DNA from: Populus alba
Lineage: Eukaryota; Streptophyta; Magnoliopsida; Malpighiales; Salicaceae
DNA length: 64,000 bases
Direction of reading: 5' to 3'
Assembly (NCBI RefSeq): GCF_005239225.2
Contig: NC_133296.1
Location: forward strand, 5,270,001-5,334,000
Part shown: positions 49,228 to 59,618 of the stretch, in pieces
Position numbering within the stretch: the first letter of the stretch is position 1
How the letters are laid out: the number at the start of each line of letters is the position of its first letter
Made by a program: the position numbers and the translations under genes
Notes under the pieces: model-generated
Database searches by the model: none
Seen by the model: the letters and a program-made list of their open reading frames with translations, nothing else
Told to the model about the DNA's origin: nothing

Positions 49228-50277
49228 AAGAACACATTTATTAAGAAGACATGAAGCTGTAGCTAGCCTCATGTTTGGCATGTTTTCTTCATTACTACGT
49301 ACCTCTTTCATATTTATTTTCATGAATAAATAGGTTTCTGCTCCTGTCTTTTATGCTCGGTTTGGTAATGATATAAAAAGCATAACAATATGAAACCAAG
49401 GAATTGCAGTTATCGTACTATTTCCACATACTAACCAGACGTTGTACGTTTACATGTATTGCCGGAGCTTGTTGATGTCTTATAAGATACTATATTGTTG
49501 CTGTTGCCCGCGTGACGCCGAAGACAGCACAGCTTTTAAAATTTGTTTTTAAAACAAATAGGTGCTTCTAATATATTTTCTAATGGAAAAAAATTAAACT
49601 ATATTGAAATTAACATAATGTAAATTAGCTGATTTAATGACTGCAAAGAATGACCAGAAAAAAAAAACAACAACAAAAATAAACATTCATGAAGTCAAGA
49701 ATCAACAAAATAGTGGGGAGAATAAATTGAAAAAACATATCTATTTTTTTTTTAAAAAGTCAAAAGATAAAATTAAAAAAGAGCAACATGCAACAAAAAA
49801 ACCCAGAAAAAAAACATAAGCAAGCAGACCTGAATTGGCATGGTTGCGTAGGCCTAAATAAAGAAAAGTCTAGGCCTGTGGGTGTGCTAGCTTATGCTTG
49901 CTTGTCTAGGCCTTCATTATTTTATTTTATTTTTTTTAATGGTAGATTACATGTCATTCCCCTATCTTTTTTAATTTAAAAAAGTAGTACGCAACTTGTC
50001 GACCGCTACGACAAACAACCCATTGCTGGTTGTACCTAGATTCTTGTGACTATAGGATTGCCAAAAAAATTAGGGCAAGGGTGTTTTGCACCAAAAAATT
50101 CAATTTTCAATCATTTCCATCCTTTTGCACACCGTATTTATTTTTCTTGCATGGTGATAATAAAACAAAACAAACAATTCTTTGAAAGTAAATCATGATT
50201 TTTTTAGAATTCTACTCATTACTATCATGATAGGTGGCAGTCCTTCAATTCAAATGCTTTTTTCCTTAAACAAATTT
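49228..50277. other. GLP-B downstream region (duplicate of 36340-37392)
   Basis: This has the same order and near-identical bases as downstream of GLP-A, with small length differences in A and T tracts (for example near 49530 and 49590). No gene is visible. Confidence 0.6.
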
Positions 50278-50282
50278 GCACT

Positions 50283-51769
50283 AGTTGAGAATAATGGAAT
50301 GTTTTGGGTTGTGCCTTAGCCAACCTTCCTATTTATATAGAGGCAGTAGAACACTGCAGTAACTGTAATGATTACAACATCCTATATTAGAATCCTATTC
50401 TAATAGATACATGAGTAACTGTAATGATTACAACATCCTATATTAGAATCCTATTCTGTAATATGCCCCCTCAAGCTGAGGGTGGGGGGTCAACCTGGAG
50501 CTTGAATTGAAAAGCAGTAAAGGATGCAACATGAAGCGGTTTAGTGAAGACATCGGCAAGTTGATCCCGAGAGGGAACAAAACGAATCTGAATTTCTTTC
50601 TTGGCAACATGGTCACGGACAAAGTGATAATCCACTTCAACATGCTTAGTACGAGCATGGAAGATAGGATTTGCTGAGAGATAGGTAGCACCAAGATTAT
50701 CACACCAAATGGTAGGGGCAGAGACCGAGGGAACTTGCAAATCTGTTAACAAGTATTGAAGCCAAATGACTTCAGCAGTACCATCAGTAAGGGCTTTATA
50801 CTCAGCCTCAGTAGAGGAGCGAGCAACAAAAGACAAGATAGCCACCCGTAGACTTGCGATCATCAATACTACCAACCCAATCTGCATCTGTAAAGCCATG
50901 TAGAGCAAAAGAGGAGCCTCGAGTGATATGGAAACCATAAGATGACGTACCTTTAAGATAGCGTAAAATACATTTGACAGCGACCCAATGAGAATCTGTA
51001 GGAGCATGCATAAACTGACATACTCTGTTAACAGCAAAGCATATATCTGGACGGGTGAAGGTAAGATATTGAAGAGCACCAACGATTTGAAAAAATCGTG
51101 TAGGATCAGAGAATGAATGATTCGGTAATAAAATGACTTTCGAAGGGAGACTGGAGTATCAACTGGTTTGCAGGAAGTCATACCATCTCGGGTGAGGATG
51201 TCAAGAATATATTTATGTTGACGCAGCATTAAACCCATACTGGTAGACTGAACTTCAATACCCAGAAAAGTAGTAAACAACACCTAAGTCACGAAGCTTA
51301 AACTCAGAGCTGAGTAACTATATAAGGTGATGGAGCATAGCAGAGTTGCTACCCGTGAGCAGAATATCATCAACATACACCAGGAGATAAAAATTATTAG
51401 TACCATCAGATAGATAAACAGGGAGGGTGTCAACCTTAGAAGCTCGGAAAACCGATGGAGAGAGCAAAAAAATCACTTAGACGAGTGTTGTACCATGCTC
51501 TCGGTGCCTGTTTTCAAACCATACAATGATTTGTGCAATCTGCACACATGAGATGCAAGAGAAGAGTTAATGAAACCTGGAGGTTGTTTCATGTAGACCT
51601 CTTCAGTAAGAACACCATTGAGGAAGGCATTATGAATATCAAGCTGATGAATCTTTCAATTTCGCGAAACCGCGATAGAGAAAACCAATCGGACAGTGGC
51701 CTGCTTAATAACTGGACTGAAGGTTTCAGAATAATCAATACCTTCCTGCTGGGTAAAACCTCTAGCAAC
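50283..51769 (-). mobile_element. Copia element B1 (duplicate of A), cut by the gap
   Basis: The 3' LTR is at 50283-50463, preceded by 'gcact' (50278-50282), the same mutated target site as element A. The RNase H (about 50816-50471) and reverse transcriptase parts follow on the minus strand up to the N run, corresponding to about 38866 in element A. It shares the same stop in the 'TFSPVIK...SIAVSRN' region. It also carries extra single-base insertions in 51390-51515 that element A lacks. Confidence 0.85.
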
Positions 51770-52269
51770 NNNNNNNNNNNNNNNNNNNNNNNNNNNNNNN
51801 NNNNNNNNNNNNNNNNNNNNNNNNNNNNNNNNNNNNNNNNNNNNNNNNNNNNNNNNNNNNNNNNNNNNNNNNNNNNNNNNNNNNNNNNNNNNNNNNNNNN
51901 NNNNNNNNNNNNNNNNNNNNNNNNNNNNNNNNNNNNNNNNNNNNNNNNNNNNNNNNNNNNNNNNNNNNNNNNNNNNNNNNNNNNNNNNNNNNNNNNNNNN
52001 NNNNNNNNNNNNNNNNNNNNNNNNNNNNNNNNNNNNNNNNNNNNNNNNNNNNNNNNNNNNNNNNNNNNNNNNNNNNNNNNNNNNNNNNNNNNNNNNNNNN
52101 NNNNNNNNNNNNNNNNNNNNNNNNNNNNNNNNNNNNNNNNNNNNNNNNNNNNNNNNNNNNNNNNNNNNNNNNNNNNNNNNNNNNNNNNNNNNNNNNNNNN
52201 NNNNNNNNNNNNNNNNNNNNNNNNNNNNNNNNNNNNNNNNNNNNNNNNNNNNNNNNNNNNNNNNNNNNN
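51770..52269. other. Assembly gap, exactly 500 N
   Basis: 500 consecutive N, a round number that suggests a placeholder of unknown true size. The left side is inside Copia B1. The right side resumes in GLP downstream sequence that already occurred at about 50012, so the two sides are not continuous relative to unit A. Confidence 0.98.
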
Positions 52270-53440
52270 AACAACTCATTGCTGGTTTAACCTAGATTCT
52301 TGTGACTATAGGATTGCCAAAAAAATTAGGGCAAGGGTGTTTTGCACCAAAAAATTCAATTTTCAATCATTTCCATCCTTTTGCACACCGTATTTATTTT
52401 TCTTGCATGGTGATAATAAAAAAAAACAAACAATTCTTTGAAAAGTAAATCATGATTTTTTTTAGAAATTCTATTCATTATTATCATGATAGGTGGCAGT
52501 CCTTCAATTCAAATGCTTTTTTCCTTAAACAAATTTGCGCTCATCAAAACATGCTAACGCAAGATACCAGCCTTTGATTCCCTCTAAAAGGACCACTCTT
52601 CACTTTACAAGGCATATCTTAGTATCCAGCGTGATTGAGAGACAAGTGCTAAAGTCTAAAATTTGAAGAATTGAGATCATGATGACAACGATCATCAAGT
52701 ACTAAAAATACAGGTGGCAAGCCCAAAAGGTTTCTGAAAAAATAAGTGATCCCATGTCTCTTGACCTACAAACACCATTTAAGCCTTGTGACTATTCATT
52801 CTTTTATAGCCATGAGTCATGGCCTACATTACGAGCTTTCAAATTCCTTTACGATAAAGAATGACTTGTTTTTGTTGAAAGGTGTCGGCCTCTATAATGA
52901 GAAGCAAAACTATGATATGAATGTGCATCACAAGTCATGTCAATTAATCATCTCGTCTTTATCAATAAATGGACAAGCTTAATGTAACATAAGCAAGATG
53001 TTTCCCTTGTTGAGAATGAAAAATTACCTTTGAGCCTTTTCTTACCAAATTTACCATGCATTTAAAAAATTCATTTAATCCAAATTATTTCTCTCAAGCA
53101 ATATTTGGCTTATACACCTAAACAAACATCCAAAGTGCATCCTAGCATTGAATGAGATGTTTTGAGTTCTCGATCAAAGAAGTTTAATCTTCGTTAAAAT
53201 ACTTTCAAATTTAAATCTTGATGATTTCATTTCATCAATTATATTTGAAAGAATAGCATTTTTAAATTCTATGGTCTGTTACCAAGACATGAAAAAACAA
53301 TTTACAAAAAATAGTCCTTAATCAAGTTTGCAAAATTCTTTGGAAAAGACGATATTGATGGATGAGAAGTTCATATGACCCACTAGAAAAAGAAGTGGCA
53401 TGGCAGTCCAAAAGGTTAAACAATGACGATGGATAAGATG
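52270..53440. other. Third copy of the GLP downstream spacer, without Copia insertion
   Basis: This matches 37129-37392 and then 42364-43170 directly, with 'aaatttgcgctcatcaaaac' across the join. It therefore shows the uninterrupted insertion site of Copia A. The target bases 'gcgct' are at 52537-52541. It contains about 84 bases near 52580-52662 that unit A lacks. Homology with unit A ends at about 53435. Confidence 0.75.
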
Positions 53441-53752
53441 GATCTACTTATTCTCAACGTGGTGATGTGGCCTTTTCATTTAAGTTGCTAATATCATTTG
53501 ATTTTGCATTCATTTTGCATATAATGAAGAATGTTATGGGAATTACTTATGTGCTTTGCCAAGCTTTACAACAGAAATCTCAAGACATTTTAAATGCTAT
53601 GTATTTGGTGACTACCACAAAGACTTTAATTCAGAAGTTAAGTGATGATGGTTGGGAAACTCTTTTAGAAGAAGTGACATCATTTTGTAAGCATCAAGAC
53701 ATTGAAGTTCCTGATATGGATGCTTGTTTTTCCAGTGTGGGACGATCTCGCC
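53440..53752 (+). pseudogene. hAT-family transposase pseudogene, 5' part (interrupted by Copia)
   Basis: It encodes SFDFAFILHIMKNVMGITYV, LCQALQQKSQDILNAMYLV, LIQKLSDDGWETLLEEV and DMDACFSSVGRSR. These are typical of the plant TTF-type/DUF4371 hAT transposase family (MKNILGIT..LSQALQ.KDQDI.NAM, DGWD.LL.EV..FC). The N-terminal zinc-finger part is missing on the left, where sequence shared with unit A stops abruptly. On the right the frame is cut at GRSR by Copia B2; the continuation is at 58648. Confidence 0.75.
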
Positions 53753-56700
53753 TATTATGGAAAGAGATTAGAATAGATTCCTTATATATGTAAATACCTT
53801 ATATAGGATAATTATCATGTGTAGTATACTCTATTCTAGCATTGTACACAACCCTAGAGATATAAATAGAAAGGATGGTTGCAACTATTAGCAACCATTG
53901 TAATTCACATACAAATCATTCTCTAAACTTAACTTGGTATCAAAGAAAGCAAAGAAAATAAAATCGCAGCTTTATTCTGGTCCAGTTCTCTTCTCTGTCA
54001 ATGATGAATAATTTTGTTGCTGCTGCACCGTTCACTCACTCTTCTTCCTCTCTTACGCCACCATCAATGACAGCTGCTACATCTGGTGCTCCTCTTGCTG
54101 CTGCTGAAATCGAACTGCCTCAGACTTCCTCTTTAGATGTCATGATTTCTATGAAAAAAGTCCCTGCTATCATCCCTCTCCCCAACACTCAGCAGGTAAT
54201 ATCTTTAAAGCTCTCCAACACCAATTTTTTGTATTAGAGGATGTAGATGAAACCTTTTCTCTTAGGCTAAGGTGTTTTTCCCTTTGTGGATGGTTCATTA
54301 CCATGCCCTCCCTCTCATGTGATTTCTGTTGACACCTCCTTACCTACTGTTAATGCTTCCTATCTGTCATGGAAGCAACAAGACCACCTACTCATGAGTG
54401 CTCTTTTATCCTCCCTCTTTATGGAAGTTCTACACCTAGTGGTTGATTGTAACACCTCCCACGACATCTGGACAACGCTGGAAACAACCCTTGCTTCTCC
54501 TTCCAACTCACGAATTATGCAGCTCCATGGTTCCTTCCAAGAGCTACGACAGAATGATGAATCTATCAGCACCTATCTGCAGAAGGCTAAGTCTTTGTTT
54601 GATGAACTTGCTGCAGCTGGTAGACTGATCTCTATGGAAGACTTTAATCTGTATGCGTTTCGGGGATTACGCAGCGAGTTTAAGGACCTGGTAACCAGCT
54701 TATCTACTAAAGTTGATCCTATCTCGTACATTGACCTCCACAACCACCTCCTCACGCATGAATTTATCAACAAAACCAATATCCATCCTGTTGTAACAGC
54801 TCCTCTGTTACCCACTCCATCCCAACAACCATCTGTGTTTTTTAGGCAGCGGCAGTCAGGTTCCAACGCTGGCAGAAGAGGCCGTTTTCGCGGGGGATGG
54901 CGACCAAATAACCGTAGTAGTTATCATGGAAATCATGGTTATGGTTTAGCTCATAATTTCAGTCCTACAAATTCTGCTTCAGGTTCATAGTTTGGACAAC
55001 AGGGAAATCGGGTCTCCTATGGCTCAAGTCAGCACTTTGGGCAGCAAAGCAACCGGTTTAGGGGTTCTCACCGCACCATCAAATGTCAGCTATGCTATGA
55101 TTATGGGCATACTGCCCAGCAGTGCTCTCAATTATCTACTCATCATGTACAAGCTAATGCCAATTTAGCATTTAATACTACCCCCACAGCTTCTCCTGTT
55201 ACTTGGTTTCCTGATACAGGTGCAAATCATCATGTGACACCGAACCTTGTGAGTATGACAAGTTCAGAACCTTACCTTGGTAATGATCACTTGCATGTTG
55301 GCGATGGTAAGGGTCTTGTTATCTCTAATATTGCTCACTCTCACATTCAGTCACCCAAACACACATTTACATTATCCAACATTTTACATGTTCCTACCAT
55401 TAAAAAACCTTTACTATCTGTTCAGAAGTTTTGTCTTAAGAATAACGTGTTTTTTGAATTTCATCCATTTGTATTTTATGTTAAGGATCTCATGACAAAG
55501 GAAGTTCTTCTTTCCGGTCGGAGTAGAGATTGTCTATATGTTCTATCCGAGTCCTCTGCCACATCATTACCTCAAGCCTTTCTATCCACCCGAATCTCTA
55601 CTTCAACTGATGTCTGGCATCGTCGTCTTGGACATCCTAGTCCACGTATTTTGCATTTTTTAGCTTCTAATAAAAAGGTGTCCTATGCGTCAAAATATTT
55701 TGATTTTAATTGTTCAGCATGTCCTCTTGGTAAGTCGTCTCGTTTGTCTTTAAAAACTACAGGTCATCAAACTCAAGCTCCACTTGACTTGATTTTTAGT
55801 GATGTTTGGGGACCTTCCCCTATGTTATCACCTGATGGATTTCACTATTTTGTTATTTTTGTGGATGCCCATACAAGGTTTATTTGGTTTTACCCCTTGG
55901 CTGCCAAATCTGATGTTTTTATTGTTTTTCCTCGATTTTAAGCACAAGTTGAACGTCAATTTTCCTTAAAAATTAAATTTGTTCAAACAAATTGGGGCGG
56001 CGAATATCGAAAACTCAATACCTATTTTAAAACAATTGGTATTCATCATCGTGTTATCTGCCCCCATACTCATGAACAAAATGGCATGGTCGAACGTCGT
56101 CATAGATATATTGTTGAAACTGGACTTACTCTCCTAAGTCAATGTAAAGCTCCCTTAAAATACTGGAGTTCTGCTTTTGAAAGTTTTGTTTATTTGATTA
56201 ATCGCATGCCAACTCTAGTTCTTAATCATAAAACTCCTTTTGAATGTCTTTTAAAATCAACTCCTGACTATGGATTTCTTCGTACTTTCGGGTGTCTCTA
56301 CTTTCCGCTACTTAGTTCATATAATGCTCATAAGTTAGATTTCCGCTCTTCTCCTTGTGTTTTTCTAGGTTATAGCAACTCTCATTTAGGTTATCGATGT
56401 CTTGATTTGTCATCAAATCGTCTTTATATTGCTCGTCATGTTCAATTTCATGAAACTGTGTTTCCCTTTGACAAGTCTGAACAGAGTATTGCCTCACCTA
56501 TACAACCCCCTGTTGTCACTTTCCAGCCCCTCACATCTATCTCTGCACCATATTTAGCCAAATCTAGTGCTCCAACAAAGCCCCCTGCACCTACATCAAC
56601 CTCTCCCGCCCCCTTAATTTTGCCTGCATATCACGGTCATATTCATTCCACAGGTACGGGTCCAGACTTGTCACTCTCACATGTGTCTCCTATGGCCCCG

Positions 56701-58642
56701 GTCTCTCCTGATGTGGCACTCTCCTCTGCTGGGTCTCCTCCTTCGGGTGTAGTATGTGCGTCCCCTATGCTATCTGATTTGCCCAACTCCCATGTTCCTT
56801 CCCCTGCTGGCTCTCCCTCTCGGTTTGCTTCCCCTGCTCAGCCTAGTCCTCTGTTGCACCCTTCAACACCAGGTTCCTCCCCTATTTCCCCCCCTGGACT
56901 TGATTTATGTGTTGATTTGTCTCATTTCTCTCTTCAGCAAGGCCAAGACAGTGTGTCTTCCACTCAACCACAGGTTGCACGCACTCATTCCATGGTGCTT
57001 CGCCCACGTTCATCCAAAAATGCCAACTTAAGTGTCTTATTTGCCTCCCGGTCTTCATCTTTACCTTAGCAGGAGCCGGTTTCATTTAAGGTTGCTGACA
57101 AATACTTGATTTGGCATAAAGCCATGCAAGAAGAACTTCGGGCCCTTCACAGTAATGACACCTGGTCATTAGTTCCTTTTGCTCCATTTATGAATGTGGT
57201 TGGCAATCGGTGGGTATATAAGATTAAGAGACGCGCCGATGGTTGTGTGGATCGATATAAAGCACGGCTTGTTGCATGAGGTTTCACTCAGCAAGAGGGG
57301 GTTGATTACTTGGAAACATTTAGTCCGGTGATTAAGCCAACAACAATTCGACTAGTCCTTACTATTGCTGTCACCTATGGTTGGCAGATTCATCAGTTGG
57401 ATGTCCATAATGCCTTTTTGAATGGCATTCTTCAGGAGGAGGTGTACATGGCACAACCACCTGGTTTTGTTGACCCTACATTCCCCTTGCATGTGTGTCG
57501 TCTACATAAATCTTTGTATGGTTTGAAACAAGTGCCTCGAGCATGGTACAACCGATTAAGTGAGTTTCTGATCTCCATTGGTTTTCAGGCATCGAAGGTT
57601 GATACTTCACTCTTTATTCTCACCTTCAGTGGTGCTATATTTTATTTACTTGTGTATGTTGATGATATTTTGTTGACTGGGAGTAACCCGACTTTGCTTC
57701 AACGCTTAATTATTTTGCTGAGTTTAGAGTTTAAACTTCGAGATTTAGGCTCTATTCATTTCTTCTTGGGCATTGAAGTTAAATCCACTTCTATAGGTTT
57801 GTTACTCAGCCAACACAAGTATACTCTTGATATTATCCAACGAGCAGGTATGACTTCTTGTAAACCACTTGCTACCCCTTTATCTACCTCCTTAAAATTG
57901 AGCATCGCATCTGGTACTCCTTACTCTGATCCGACACGGTATAGACAGATTGTTGGGGCTCTCCAGTATCTTACTTTTACCAGACCTCATATTTGTTATG
58001 CAGTCAACAAGGTATGTCAGTTTATGCATGCCCCTACTGAGGATCATTGGTCGACCGTTAAACTTATTCTACGTTACCTTCAGGATACAACTTCTTATGG
58101 TCTACATATTACTCAGGATTCCTCATTGTCTTTTCATGGTTTCATTGATGCTAATTGGGCTGGCAGTATTGATGATCGAAAATCAACAAGTGGTTATCTC
58201 GATATCTTGGTGCTACTCCTATTTCATGGAAATCAGGGAAGCAACGCACTGTGGCTCGGTCTTCTACAGAGGCAGAATACAAGGCCTTAGCTGATGGTAC
58301 TGCTGAAATCTTATGGATTCGCTCTTTATTATCAGAACTTCATTTTCCATCATCATCTATGACTACGTTGTGGTGTGATAATTTAGGAGCCACCTTCTTA
58401 TCTCTCAATCCATTTTTTCATGCTCGCACTAAACATGTTGAAATTGACTATCACTTTGTTCGTGATCGCGTTGCTAAGCAAGAAATTCAGGTATGCTTTA
58501 TCTCTTCAAAGGACCAACTAGCTGATGTCCTTACCAAGCCGCTTCCCCCAGTCTCGTTTGCTCTTTTTCAATCCAAGCTAGGATGGTTGCAGCTATTAGC
58601 AACCATTGTAATTCACATATAAATCATTCTCTAAACTTAACT
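53753..58642 (+). mobile_element. Ty1/Copia retrotransposon B2, defective, nested in hAT
   Basis: The 5' LTR is 53753-53934 (starts 'tattatgg', ends 'cttaact', 182 bases). The PBS-like 'tggtatcaaag' follows directly. The 3' LTR is reduced to its last 62 bases (58581-58642), so the polypurine tract and most of the 3' LTR are deleted. The target duplication TCGCC is at 53748-53752 and 58643-58647. The LTR starts and ends like those of element A, so the two belong to one lineage. Confidence 0.88.
54001..58622 (+). pseudogene. Copia gag-pol polyprotein pseudogene (element B2)
   Basis: It starts MMNNFVAAAPFTHSSSS. Gag includes SLKLSNTNFLY and the zinc knuckle CQLCYDYGHTAQQC (55087-55128). Protease is WFPDTGANHHVTPNL, then DVWHRRLGHPSPRI and CSACPLGKSSRLSL. 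The integrase core is LIFSDVWGPSP through WGGEYRKL and EQNGMVERRHR. Reverse transcriptase is [29 protein letters not shown] and YVDDILLTGS. RNase H is [15 protein letters not shown] to DQLADVLTKPL. Stops occur at 54235, 54988, 55939, 57067 and 57278, and there is a frame break near 58200. The length and order are those of a full Copia polyprotein. Confidence 0.9.
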
Positions 58643-58647
58643 TCGCC

Positions 58648-59227
58648 ATAAAACAAAATCAATAATAGTTGAGCATCAATATCGAGTTGATATATTTACA
58701 GCTATCATTGATTAACAGTTGCAGGAGCTAAATAATAGATCAATGAACAGGCGATCGAGCTTCTTAAGTTGAGCACATCTTTAGATCCTAAAAATAACTA
58801 TAAATTATTTAGTTTTGAAGATATATTCTTCCTTGTTGACAACTTCTATCCTGAAGACTTTTCTGACCAAGAAAAAACTCATTTGAGATTTCAGTTGCAA
58901 CATTATGAGCTTGATGTACCCAATCATCCAAAGTTAAAGAATATGTCATCGATTGCTGAATTATGTCAAAGATTGGTTGAAACAGAAAAATCAACAATTT
59001 ATCCACTCATTGACAGGTTGATTCAGCTTATTTTGGATCTTCTTGTTTCAACAGCAACTACTGAACGACTTTTTTCAGCGATGAAGATTGTTATAACAAG
59101 ACTTTGTAATTGGATGGAAGATGATTTTCTTGCAAATTATTTGATTGTCTATATAGAAAAAGAAATTGCTAAAAGATTCGCAATTGATATGATAATCGAT
59201 GATTTCTACTCCATGAAAGAACGATGA
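58648..59227 (+). pseudogene. hAT-family transposase pseudogene, 3' part with dimerisation region
   Basis: It continues from 53752 once Copia B2 and one TCGCC copy are ignored: HKTKSIIVEHQYRVDIFT, LQELNNRS, then in another frame STSLDPKNNYKLFSFEDIF, LRFQLQHYELDVPNHPKLKN and AELCQRLVETEKSTIYPLI. The hAT C-terminal dimerisation motif follows (LLVSTATTERLFSAMK), then IVYIEKEIAKRFAID and IIDDFYSMKER. A stop after AIID and frameshifts near 58760 show it was already or became non-functional. The family is clear from the STATTER.FSAMK motif. Confidence 0.8.
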
Positions 59228-59599
59228 GCACAATCAAAATAAATATGTAAGAATCATTCTTTATTATTTTTTACTTTATTTCAAAGTTTTATCAAACATA
59301 AATAATGCATCGTTTTAGCTAATGTTTCTTATATATTTTGTATGTTTATATTTGATAGGTACAACGACCAACAAAATTAAAGCGATGAATACATTATGAA
59401 GATGAAATTAACTTCATAGCTTTGACTCAATTTGGTATTGCTTTAAACCGCTTATCTTATACAAAGATTGTCATATGTTTGTAGTTACTTCTTTGAATAA
59501 AACTAAAGCATGCAGTTTTTTTTTTTTTTTACAATTCATGTACAATAAATTTTAAGAAAATTATATCTTTTTATATTATTTTGGCCCCCCTATCAAATA

Positions 59600-59618
59600 A
59601 TCCCAGCTCTGCCCCTAA
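59600..59618 (-). repeat. Probable hAT 3' terminal inverted repeat
   Basis: The minus strand reads TAGGGGCAGAGCTGGGAT. It resembles the CAGGGGCGGAGC... ends of plant hAT elements of this transposase family. It lies about 370 bases after the transposase stop codon, a sensible distance. The matching 5' end was not found in the window, in line with the left truncation at about 53440. Confidence 0.55.

Noticed and set aside
51533..52441. Long open frames of 302, 207 and 170 residues across 51.5-52.4 kb
   Set aside because: Most of their length is the 500-N gap, where absence of stops is meaningless.
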